From: Bacillota bacterium
Lineage (GTDB): Bacteria > Bacillota > Clostridia > Christensenellales > Aristaeellaceae
Assembly: GCA_023413135.1 (NCBI GenBank)
Contig: JAEZQK010000027.1
Span: 1-36,929 of the forward strand
Reading direction: 5' to 3'
DNA length: 36,929 nt
A program made the position numbers and the translations under genes. This document shows, piece after piece, positions 7,640-15,327 of the stretch. How positions within the stretch are numbered: position 1 is the first letter of the stretch; the number at the start of each line of letters is the position of its first letter. Below the pieces are notes generated by a model. The model had not been told where the DNA came from, searched no databases, and was given only the letters and a program-made list of their open reading frames with translations.

Positions 7640-9193
7640 TTGGCACACGGCAAACGCTTCAGGCTTCTGTGGCTTTTGCAGGCACTTGTATTCCTTCTTT
7701 CCTCGTGTATGGTCGTTCCCGCAAGACCGGCCAATGCCTCAGCGCCCATTGACCCAAAGGAAGTCACGCGGCGTGGGCTATATGTGGCCTGCGACCATTT
7801 CCTGTCCCAGGAGGATACGTGGCCTTCTTCCGGCAACAACATCGAAGCGGTGGCCCAGGCGCTTTCCGGGGGCAATATGACGGTAAGCCGGGATATGCAA
7901 AAAGGCACCATTTCCTCTGTGGAGGGATTGCGCCGGGCCATCAGGAATGCCTTCGGCGAAGCGGATGGCAACGACGTTTCATATTTTTATATCAGCACCC
8001 ATGGTATTTATGATACATCAAAGCCCAACCTGGAGGCCGGGCTTCTCCTGTCCAACGGCGTGTCGGAGGAGACGATCACCGCCCGCCAGCTGGAGGAGGC
8101 CTTCTCCCCCATTTTGGGCACCAAGGTTTTGATCATTGACGCCTGCAACAGCGGCGCGTTTATCGGCAAGGGCTTAAGCGGCGGCGCTACGGAGGCCGCT
8201 TTCCTGGGCCCTGACTACAAGGTGCTCACCAGCGCCGGGGGCAGCGAGGAAAGCTGGTATTGGTCCAGCTCAGGAAAAAGCTTGGGCGGCATGCAAGGCG
8301 CCAGCTATTTTTCCTCCGCGTTGACCGACGGGCTGGGCTACCACGGGGAATACGCAGCTGATTTGAACCGGGATGGCCAGATCACCCTGACGGAAAGCTA
8401 TAAGTATCTGCTGGAGAACCATTCCGCCTCCACGCCTCAAAGCTATCCGCAAGAAGACGATTTCGTGCTGCTGACCTACGATACGGAATCCAGCACTCCG
8501 CCCCCGCAAGACAGCATCGTTTCTGGCATCACGTTCTATGATACGGTGCTGGACATACGCCAAAGCAGCGTTTCCTTTGAATTTACCGCCGCCCGCCCGG
8601 TGCAGATGGCCTATCAGCTTGTATACTATCTGGATGGCAAATGGCAGTTTGCCAACCCCGATTTCAAGTATGACAACCAGGAAGTGGGCGGAGACTTTGG
8701 CGACCAAAATGGCGCCATATCCGCCGGGCGGAAGCAGCGCACGCTGGAGCTTGCGCCCCAGGGCGAAGATACCTACGGCTACGCTATGATCCAGCTTGTC
8801 ACCCTGGAAGAAGGCAAGCCCACCGTCCACGGCAGCCGCGTGCTGTGCGTGCCGCCCATCAGCGGCGACCCGGAGCTTAAGGTAAAAACGGACACAGCGC
8901 TTGATTTTGGAAAGGGTCGGGAGCTTTCCATTCTGGTAAATCACAAGTATCCCTGCCTCCTGTCCGTTTCCATCGTGGACGGAAGCGGCAAAACCGTACG
9001 GCGCCTTTCCAGCTACCAGCCAACCAGGCCCCAGCAGCTGACGCCGGCAGGCTCCCTCTTCTACTGGAACGGCAAGCTGGCGGACGGCTCCCTTGCAGCG
9101 CCCGGCGATTATACCGTAAAAGTAACGGCCCACATCGGCGATGTGCCGTATGAGGCCGTGTCGGAACCATTTACATTGCTGGAAGCGGAGTAA
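7640..9193 (+). CDS. Caspase-fold (C14-like) lipoprotein with FlgD-type Ig domain
   Basis: A 517-residue predicted cell-surface cysteine peptidase. The start is a TTG at 7640 with AAAGGGGG 8 nt upstream; the open frame upstream has no ribosome site. Residues 1-23 form a lipoprotein signal ending in lipobox LSSC (Cys23). The peptidase part has catalytic His121 (YISTHGIYD) and Cys169 (LIIDACNSGAF). DLNRDGQITLTE (241-252) fits a canonical EF-hand calcium loop inside the C-terminal part of the caspase domain. The middle region is an unassigned beta-rich domain, and the end (about 440-515, WNGKLADGSLAAPGDYTVKV) resembles FlgD/Ig-like folds. Its stop is 2 nt from the stop of the opposite lipoprotein gene. 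The substrate is unknown. Confidence 0.85.
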   Translation: MAHGKRFRLLWLLQALVFLLSSCMVVPARPANASAPIDPKEVTRRGLYVACDHFLSQEDTWPSSGNNIEAVAQALSGGNMTVSRDMQKGTISSVEGLRRAIRNAFGEADGNDVSYFYISTHGIYDTSKPNLEAGLLLSNGVSEETITARQLEEAFSPILGTKVLIIDACNSGAFIGKGLSGGATEAAFLGPDYKVLTSAGGSEESWYWSSSGKSLGGMQGASYFSSALTDGLGYHGEYAADLNRDGQITLTESYKYLLENHSASTPQSYPQEDDFVLLTYDTESSTPPPQDSIVSGITFYDTVLDIRQSSVSFEFTAARPVQMAYQLVYYLDGKWQFANPDFKYDNQEVGGDFGDQNGAISAGRKQRTLELAPQGEDTYGYAMIQLVTLEEGKPTVHGSRVLCVPPISGDPELKVKTDTALDFGKGRELSILVNHKYPCLLSVSIVDGSGKTVRRLSSYQPTRPQQLTPAGSLFYWNGKLADGSLAAPGDYTVKVTAHIGDVPYEAVSEPFTLLEAE

Positions 9194-9195
9194 GA

Positions 9196-10278
9196 TCAAA
9201 ACGCTATATCTAGGGATACCCCTTCCGCCAGCCCGCTATCGGACGGCAGATAAGATTCATGTGAGGTGTCTTTGTATTCACCGCTCACTGGCGGGCTATA
9301 GACGGTGCGCTCTATATAGCCCTTCCCTTCATACGTTTCATATGCTTCCTCAATAATCAGGTATGCATTGCCTTTATCAACCTGATACGGCGTACGCTGT
9401 TTCGACCAGGTGCGCAGCTGTTCAAGCGTTACATCAACCACCTTCGCCGGCATGTTCTGGCCATTCATTTCTATCAGCCGCATCCCCGTAAGGGCGTCCA
9501 CTAGCTTGGTGGAAATTTCCGCGGTGACGCGGTTTTTCGTTTGCTTGCCGTTGACGGTTTCCGTATGATCCACCGACTGTGTAAATCCGTAATCTGCATT
9601 TGCGTTTATATAGGCATGGTGCATGTTATCCTTATCGGCATAGAGTGTTCCATCCGGGCGCTGCATCACCGAGACAATACGCAAATACCGTGGGCTTTCG
9701 CTTTCAAATAATAAGTGAACACCTGCTGCTTTGGCCATGTCGATCAGTTCCTGGCCATGTTTCTCAATCTCATTTTCAGGGATATACACAAGCGCGCTCT
9801 GCCCCGGTTTTAAATACATATCGTCATCAGTATCCGCAGTCTGGGCAAGATAATTCTCCCGAAAAGATTGGACAACATCGCCATACAGCCATATTTCATA
9901 AGTTACGCCCTCCGGTACACTCTGCCCGTCCTCTGCTTGCAGATAAATCGTACCCTTAATATCAATATCCCGCCCACCGTCCTTCGCATTCAAATGCGAC
10001 GATACATTCCCCAGTGCCGTTCCTACTGATTTTGTCAGGTAGTACGGCTCCTGCCCATCATCCGGCGTGTACAGATACATTAAAAGCATTAGCTCTGTTT
10101 CACTATCTATGTCAAACTCGTGGCTGTCCATATTTTCTTGCCGATCATAAATCAGCCAGAAACCGCAGAATGTGTCACCACCCGCCATACCCGTAAACAC
10201 CGGCTGAGCCAGGGTACAGCCGGTCAGCAAGGCGATAAGCAAAAGGCCGTTAATCCAAAGCCATATCCGTTTCCTCAT
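9196..10278 (-). CDS. Putative lipoprotein of unknown function
   Basis: A 360-residue protein. The ATG at 10278, preceded by GGAAGGAAG, gives a lipoprotein signal MRKRIWLWINGLLLIALLTGC with lipobox LTGC (Cys21). The open frame reaches 10368 but that part overlaps the XRE gene and has no ribosome site. The mature protein is acidic, with an early ELMLLMYLYTPDDGQEPYYL stretch and a C-terminal region that includes YLIIEEAYETYEGKGYIERTVYSP. I do not recognise a family. Its start overlaps the end of the XRE gene by 29 nt, so it belongs to the DUF2975-XRE operon. Confidence 0.75.
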   Translation of the reverse strand: MRKRIWLWINGLLLIALLTGCTLAQPVFTGMAGGDTFCGFWLIYDRQENMDSHEFDIDSETELMLLMYLYTPDDGQEPYYLTKSVGTALGNVSSHLNAKDGGRDIDIKGTIYLQAEDGQSVPEGVTYEIWLYGDVVQSFRENYLAQTADTDDDMYLKPGQSALVYIPENEIEKHGQELIDMAKAAGVHLLFESESPRYLRIVSVMQRPDGTLYADKDNMHHAYINANADYGFTQSVDHTETVNGKQTKNRVTAEISTKLVDALTGMRLIEMNGQNMPAKVVDVTLEQLRTWSKQRTPYQVDKGNAYLIIEEAYETYEGKGYIERTVYSPPVSGEYKDTSHESYLPSDSGLAEGVSLDIAF

Positions 10279-10492
10279 TGTTCTCTTCCTTCCCGTCAAA
10301 ATGGAGTATATCGCCCACGTCGCACTGCAAATAAAAACAGATGCGGTTGAGTGTGGAAAACCGCACACCCTTGGCTTTTCCGCTGCGCAAAATGGACATA
10401 TTGGCCTCGGTAATGCCCACCTTTTCGCACAGCTGCTTGGACGTCATTTTAAGAAGCTTCAGTTGTTCCTCCAGATTTACGACAATCGCCAT
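10250..10492 (-). CDS. Small XRE-family regulator (YozG-like)
   Basis: An 80-residue DNA-binding protein consisting of little more than a Cro/CI-type helix-turn-helix: MTSKQLCEKVGITEANMSILRSGKAKGVRFSTLNRICFYLQCDVGDILHF. The pattern matches the YozG group that is regularly encoded next to DUF2975 membrane proteins, as here. A GAGG site at the end of the preceding gene gives coupled translation (9 nt between the genes). It is a good candidate to bind the dyads around the operon promoter at 11525-11589, which would make the operon autoregulated; that is inference. Confidence 0.88.
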   Translation of the reverse strand: MAIVVNLEEQLKLLKMTSKQLCEKVGITEANMSILRSGKAKGVRFSTLNRICFYLQCDVGDILHFDGKEENNEETDMALD

Positions 10493-10501
10493 AGCTCTGC
10501 C

Positions 10502-11509
10502 TCATATCATCATCTGGTTTTCCCGGTACACTTTAAAGCTGCGTTCCAGGTAGCGGCTTAAGAGCATCATCGCCAGGGAAACGACCAGTGTAAGGATGGG
10601 CGCCTCCCCGGTCAGATGCACGTTGGCAAGCCATTTTAACAGAAGCAGCTGCAAAGCGCCCATGATCAGCATCCCGCCCAGGGATACAAGGATGACCAGA
10701 CGGCACCTTCCCGCGATGGCGGCGGCATAACGCTGGTTTTCTTCGCTGAAAAAGCTTTGTTCCAGGCATTTGAGCAGCTTATCCGCCATGGGCAGCACGG
10801 TCAAAAGCAAAAGCGTCGGCGCACTGTCAAACGCAAAGCGCAGAACCGCTATGAAACCGTCAAAGGCGGGTGATGATTCCGGCACCCCCGTCATGGGAAT
10901 ATCCAAGCCAAATGAAAAAGTTTCTCCGGAAGCAGCGGGCAGGGAGGCCAGCGCGCCTTTCAGGTTCGCCACGTTGACATAAAATACGGAAACGATCATT
11001 GCGGAACCAATCACATACATCAGCCGTCTTAGCTTAAGAGGCAAGAGGTCTGTATCCGCCATGACTTTAGTAATCCAATAAGCAATCAGCAGGGAATAGA
11101 AATACATGCAAAGAATCGCCTGATTCAGTAACAGCGCTTCCTGAGAGCCTCCCATATCGGCATGGAACAGCGTTTGAATCAGCGATGGGTTCACCATGAA
11201 ATACAAAAGAAAGAAAAGATACCCGCTCATAGCTATCAAAAGCAATCGTGAAAAGCTCCCCTTGGGCCGCCGGGATTTTTTGATCATGGGCCACACAGGC
11301 AGAAGGGATGCAGACACATAAAGCAATATGGCCAGCACGTTTCCTGCCCAGCCGGAAAGGGACAGCGCTCTCAGCCCAGCCCCTGTCCACACAAAAGGCA
11401 GCACCAACGCATAGATCATGTCCGCACCGCCCTGACTGTTTTGGCCGAATAGCGCCAGCGCGATACATCCGCCAGCGAATAGTACCACAGCCCATCCTCT
11501 TATTTTCAT
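10502..11509 (-). CDS. Multi-pass membrane protein, DUF2975-like C-terminus
   Basis: A 335-residue integral membrane protein with about eight hydrophobic segments. The ATG at 11509 has AGGAGG just upstream; a longer open frame to 11620 runs through the promoter and is rejected. The second half (about 190-335) and especially the ending SRYLERSFKVYRENQMMI resemble DUF2975 proteins, which end in a similar amphipathic helix and travel with YozG-like regulators. The protein is about twice the usual DUF2975 length, so the N-terminal four to five helices look like an added membrane domain. Function unknown; it may be a sensor or antagonist for the regulator. Confidence 0.75.
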   Translation of the reverse strand: MKIRGWAVVLFAGGCIALALFGQNSQGGADMIYALVLPFVWTGAGLRALSLSGWAGNVLAILLYVSASLLPVWPMIKKSRRPKGSFSRLLLIAMSGYLFFLLYFMVNPSLIQTLFHADMGGSQEALLLNQAILCMYFYSLLIAYWITKVMADTDLLPLKLRRLMYVIGSAMIVSVFYVNVANLKGALASLPAASGETFSFGLDIPMTGVPESSPAFDGFIAVLRFAFDSAPTLLLLTVLPMADKLLKCLEQSFFSEENQRYAAAIAGRCRLVILVSLGGMLIMGALQLLLLKWLANVHLTGEAPILTLVVSLAMMLLSRYLERSFKVYRENQMMI

Positions 11510-11524
11510 CCTCACGCCTCCTAA

Positions 11525-11549
11525 GAAATTATCGATTTTCAATAATTTC
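11525..11549. promoter_or_regulatory. Dyad downstream of the operon promoter
   Basis: GAAATTAT (11525-11532) and ATAATTTC (11542-11549) are perfect inverted repeats in the leader, between the transcription start and the ribosome site. It shares the ATTATTGA core with the upstream dyad, so both could be operators of one regulator. Confidence 0.5.
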
Positions 11550-11555
11550 AATGTC

Positions 11556-11584
11556 ATTATAAAACGCAAATTATTGTTTGTCAA
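11556..11584 (-). promoter_or_regulatory. Promoter of the DUF2975-XRE-lipoprotein operon
   Basis: On the minus strand TTGACA (plus 11579-11584) and TATAAT (11556-11561) are perfect hexamers 17 bp apart. It drives the gene starting at 11509 and, with no terminator between, the two genes behind it. Confidence 0.85.
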
Positions 11585-11589
11585 TAATT
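11569..11589. promoter_or_regulatory. Dyad overlapping the -35 box
   Basis: AATTATTG (11569-11576) and CAATAATT (11582-11589) are perfect inverted repeats around a 5-nt centre and cover the -35 hexamer. A protein bound here would block RNA polymerase, a normal arrangement for an XRE autorepressor. Confidence 0.55.
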
Positions 11590-11724
11590 TTCTTCTTTCC
11601 CAATAGATTTGTTCAGCCATGGTTCAACACCTGCCGCCCTGGTGCATCCGCTGTATCCGGCATAGATTTTGCGGGCATCTGAGACGTTCTCCATAATAAA
11701 TAAATGTAGAAATGTGCTGGACAT

Positions 11725-11785
11725 TTGCAGAATTTGTATCGGAACCATGCCTTTTCGTTTTCGTCTTAATGACTGTGTGTTAAAT
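11725..11785 (+). promoter_or_regulatory. Promoter region of the first CotH-type gene
   Basis: Conserved box AATTTGTATNGGAACC (within 11725-11746) is followed at the usual place by TAAATA (11780-11785) where copies 2 and 3 have TATAAT. The flanking bases (TGTG before, GCAAAAAG after) are kept, so this is the homologous but weaker -10. The rest of 11590-11884 holds only the leader; ACGGG/CCCGT plus a T-run (11834-11856) could be a weak attenuator just before the ribosome site. Confidence 0.6.
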
Positions 11786-11884
11786 AGCAAAAAGATTTGC
11801 TTTAAAGGCGAGCAACACAACGCATAACCCCTAACGGGCGCTTGACACCCGTTTTTCCGCCCTCTATGAAAGGAGCGTTTTTCA

Positions 11885-14800
11885 ATGCAAGTAACAAATG
11901 TACCTCGCACGCCGCAAAAGCGCATGCCTTCCGGCGGGCCAGAACAGAAGAAGCCCTCGATGCTTCGCAGCCTGCTTGTCATGCTTTTAGTGCTGGCTGT
12001 GATCATTATCGTATTCCCCAAGGAACCGCTGACCCACGCCATGGCCTCCGTGCAGTCCCCCGATGGACAAACCCTTAAAGGTACGCCCTCGGCGGCATAT
12101 CAGGGGCTTGTGATCAGTGAAGTCATGACGGCCAACAGCTCCGCCGTTCCGGATGAGAACGGCGAGTTCAACGACTGGCTGGAAGTATGGAACAGCTCCG
12201 ACCATCCCATTGACATGAATGGTGTGGGCCTTTCCGACCGTAGCGACCGGATCCTGTTCCTCTTCCCGGCTACAACGCTTGAGCCGGGCGGACGGCTGGT
12301 CGTATTCGCTTCCGATACAAACAATGCGGACCCCGCAGGCACGCTGCATGCCAAATTCAAGCTGTCCTCTGCCGGGGAAACGGTCTACCTGTTCGATCCA
12401 AGCGCCTATGTGATCCATCAGGCAACCGTGCCCATCATGAACGCCGACGTATCCCTTGCGCTGCAAGCCGACGGCAACTATAAGCAAACCCAGGAATACA
12501 CCCCAGGCTTTGAAAATACTCAGGAAGGTTTCCTGAGCTACCGCAACTCAAGCGCCGTTACGGAAGGCGCCATCCGCATCAATGAAGTCATGGCTGATGC
12601 CCGTACAGGCATCTATGATGAGGATGGGGAACTTTCCGACTGGATCGAACTGTACAACACTACCGATAAGGATATTTCCCTGGCGGGTTTTGCATTAAGC
12701 GACAAGGAAAACGATCCCCTGAAGTGGCGTTTCCCGCAGGATGCGGTGATCCCCGCCCGCGGCTATTATCTGGTCTTTTGCAGCGGGAAAGGCAGGCTAT
12801 TAGGTGCCGATAAAATCTCCCACACCAGCTTCCGCTTAAGCGCGGAGCGGGAGACGGTCATACTGTCCGACAGCCGTGGACGGCTGATCGACAGGGCTTC
12901 TATTGACAACCTGCCTATGGATTCTTCCTTGGGCCGGGATGACGGCGGCAACTGGAAGGTGTTCCAAATGGCCACACCCGGCATGCCCAACAACAATGCC
13001 GGGGCTGCCCAGGCCGAAAGGAACATGCGGGCCGCCAATACGACCGGCGTATACATTTGGGAAATCATGTCCTCCAGCGACGATGGCAATGACTGGGTGG
13101 AGCTGTACAACTCCTCCACCCAGACCGTTTCCCTGGAAGGCTACGGCATAAGCGACAACCTGGGCCGTCCCCGTAAGTGGCAGTTCCCCGCCGGCGCTTC
13201 CGTAGGTCCCGGGGAATACATGATCGTGAATCTGGATGGTTTAAACAGCCAGGCAAACGGTTACCACACCAATTTCAAGCTGCTCCGGGCCGGTGGCGAA
13301 GTCATGAGCTTTTCTGATCCCAATGGCCGGATGCTGGACAAGATCAGCCTGCCGCTGATACCCACCAATGTTTCATATGGCAGAAGCGGCGGCCTGGAAG
13401 GCTTTTTTTATTATGACGCGCCCACCATGGGCAGCATCAATAGCAACGGGTTCCTGGGCTTTGCGCAAGCACCCTCCTTCTCGGTTAAAGGCGGGCTGTA
13501 CTATGAAACGGTTTCCGTATCCTTAAATGTACCGGAAGGCACCACCGTGCACTATACCACCGACGGCAGCATTCCCACACTTAAGCATCCCGTATACGAC
13601 GGCAGCCCCATCAGCATCAATGTGACCACGCCCATCCGGGCCAGAGCTTTCAGGGATGATCTGCAGCCCAGCGAAGTTATTACGCAAACGTATTTTGTGA
13701 ACGTATATAACAGCCTGCCCATCGTGTCCCTGGTGGCGGACCCGAGTGAACTCTGGAACGGAGCCGACGGCATGCTGGCCGCAGGCGGTACGCTGGACAA
13801 GTCGGTCTTCCCTTTCAAGCTGACAAACGGGAATGACCCCATCTACCGCACCCTGGGGAAGGAACCCCGTCCCGGATATGTGGAATACTACATGCTGGAC
13901 GGCACCCAGGTATTATCCCAGGGCATGGAGTTTGGCCTGCAGGGACAATACAGCCTGGATATGCCGCAAAAAACCTTCAAGGTGCGGGCCAAGACCGAAC
14001 AAGGCAAGCCCACCTTCGAGGCATCGCTGTTCGAAAGCCGTCCTTTCACCGAATACAAGTCGTTCGTATTGCGCAACAGCGGCAACGACAATGTATGGAC
14101 GCGCGTAAACGACGCTTACCAGTCCATGCTTATCGATAAGCTGGACACCACCGTTATCCATCAGGCCGTCAACCCTGTGGTTGTATACCTGAACGGCCAA
14201 TACTGGGGCCATTACAACATGCGGGAGCGGGTGGACGAGTACTTTGTAGCCCAGCATGAGGGAATCCCCATGGACCAGGCCGGCAACATGGATATTCTGG
14301 AATCCAGCGGCACGGTAGTTTACGGCAGCAACCAGGAGTACAAGGATTTGATCGCCAAGGTCAAAACATTGTCCCCCGGCACAAACCCGGAGGACCTGAA
14401 ATACATCACCGACCGCGTTGATGTGGACAACTACTTTGACTATATGGCACTGGAATGGTTCTTCGGCAACTCCGACCCAGGCAACACAAGATTCTACAAG
14501 CTTAAAGGCGAAGGGAACAAATGGCGCTGGATTTTCTACGATTCGGATTACGGCATGTTCAATTCCGCCTATAACAGCCCTGTCTCCTATATGGATCCCA
14601 AGGGCGCAGGCGATCAGAACGTCAACAACACCCTGATCCGCAAGCTTCTGGAAAACCATGAAATGAAGGAAAAATTCCTGCACCGCCTGGGACAGATTTT
14701 TCAAACATTCACCACGCAAACCATGCTCGATACATTCAACGGGCTGGTTGCCACGATCGAGCCGGAAATGCCGCTGCACTTTGCCCGCTGGGCGGAGTTT

Positions 14801-15031
14801 AACGAGAAGAATATCAATGCGGACTCCCCCCTTACGGCGGAAGGTGCCCTGCGTTACTGGAAGCAGCGGTTGGACCGTTCCCGCAATGTCATAAAAAAGC
14901 GTCCTACGCTTTTTTATGAGATGGTGCAGCAGTACTTTAACCTGCCTAATGCTACCATGACGGAGTATTTCGGTCAAAAGCCGCCTATGCCGCCAGACGC
15001 TCTTATGCAGCAACCTTCATCGCTTTCTTGA
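11885..15031 (+). CDS. Membrane-anchored lamin-tail / CotH kinase protein, copy 1
   Basis: A 1048-residue surface protein. A basic cytoplasmic tail (1-26) precedes one membrane helix (about 27-45), with the rest outside. Three lamin-tail domains follow: about 74-190 (VISEVMTANSSAVPDENGEFNDWLEVWN), 225-345 (IRINEVMADARTGIYDEDGELSDWIELYN) and 385-500 (VYIWEIMSSSDDGNDWVELYN). Next is a chitobiase-type C-terminal beta domain (about 530-600, TTVHYTTDGSIPTLKHPVYDG), then a CotH kinase domain (about 610-1030) with YWGHYNMRERVDEYF and the metal-binding FYDSDYGMF. CotH proteins phosphorylate secreted or spore-coat proteins; the substrate here is unknown. The ATG has AAAGGAG 9 nt upstream. It is most similar to copy 2. 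Confidence 0.92.
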   Translation: MQVTNVPRTPQKRMPSGGPEQKKPSMLRSLLVMLLVLAVIIIVFPKEPLTHAMASVQSPDGQTLKGTPSAAYQGLVISEVMTANSSAVPDENGEFNDWLEVWNSSDHPIDMNGVGLSDRSDRILFLFPATTLEPGGRLVVFASDTNNADPAGTLHAKFKLSSAGETVYLFDPSAYVIHQATVPIMNADVSLALQADGNYKQTQEYTPGFENTQEGFLSYRNSSAVTEGAIRINEVMADARTGIYDEDGELSDWIELYNTTDKDISLAGFALSDKENDPLKWRFPQDAVIPARGYYLVFCSGKGRLLGADKISHTSFRLSAERETVILSDSRGRLIDRASIDNLPMDSSLGRDDGGNWKVFQMATPGMPNNNAGAAQAERNMRAANTTGVYIWEIMSSSDDGNDWVELYNSSTQTVSLEGYGISDNLGRPRKWQFPAGASVGPGEYMIVNLDGLNSQANGYHTNFKLLRAGGEVMSFSDPNGRMLDKISLPLIPTNVSYGRSGGLEGFFYYDAPTMGSINSNGFLGFAQAPSFSVKGGLYYETVSVSLNVPEGTTVHYTTDGSIPTLKHPVYDGSPISINVTTPIRARAFRDDLQPSEVITQTYFVNVYNSLPIVSLVADPSELWNGADGMLAAGGTLDKSVFPFKLTNGNDPIYRTLGKEPRPGYVEYYMLDGTQVLSQGMEFGLQGQYSLDMPQKTFKVRAKTEQGKPTFEASLFESRPFTEYKSFVLRNSGNDNVWTRVNDAYQSMLIDKLDTTVIHQAVNPVVVYLNGQYWGHYNMRERVDEYFVAQHEGIPMDQAGNMDILESSGTVVYGSNQEYKDLIAKVKTLSPGTNPEDLKYITDRVDVDNYFDYMALEWFFGNSDPGNTRFYKLKGEGNKWRWIFYDSDYGMFNSAYNSPVSYMDPKGAGDQNVNNTLIRKLLENHEMKEKFLHRLGQIFQTFTTQTMLDTFNGLVATIEPEMPLHFARWAEFNEKNINADSPLTAEGALRYWKQRLDRSRNVIKKRPTLFYEMVQQYFNLPNATMTEYFGQKPPMPPDALMQQPSSLS

Positions 15032-15046
15032 TGGAAAAATAAACAA

Positions 15047-15097
15047 GGGGCTGCCGTGCCGGAAATAGACTTCCGAGCGGCAGCCCCAATTGTTTTA
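15047..15097 (+). terminator. Terminator of CotH copy 1
   Basis: GGGGCTGCCG (15047-15056) pairs with CGGCAGCCCC (15078-15087), with an inner CCGGAA/TTCCGA pair, followed by AATTGTTTT. The same hairpin with small changes stands behind copy 2, so the terminator was copied with the gene. Confidence 0.8.
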
Positions 15098-15167
15098 CCC
15101 CCTGTGCCCCGGAGCGTCTATGTTTTATAGTATATAAGCAAAGCCTGATGTATAAAAAACTTGATAC

Positions 15168-15229
15168 TTGCAAAATTTGTATAGGAACCACGACTTTCAG
15201 TTTCCGTCTGAAGGATTGTGTGTTATAAT
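15168..15229 (+). promoter_or_regulatory. Promoter region of CotH copy 2
   Basis: The conserved box with core AATTTGTATAGGAACC (15168-15189) lies 34 bp before a perfect TATAAT (15224-15229). The -35 hexamer at 17 bp spacing is TTTCCG, a poor match, so the upstream box may bind an activator. The leader to 15327 contains CGGGC/GTCCG followed by TTTTT, resembling the leader of copy 1. Confidence 0.65.
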
Positions 15230-15327
15230 GCAAAAAGATTGGCGCTTCATGCGTCATCTTTACGCGTGCCCGTATCGGGCGCTTGATGTCCGTTTTTCCG
15301 CCCCCTGATGAAAGGAGCGTTTTTTCG

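Noticed and set aside
13913..15013. 366-codon minus-strand frame opposite CotH copy 1
   Set aside because: Similar shadows occur at the same place in copies 2 and 3, following the conserved coding sequence. No ribosome site or domain.
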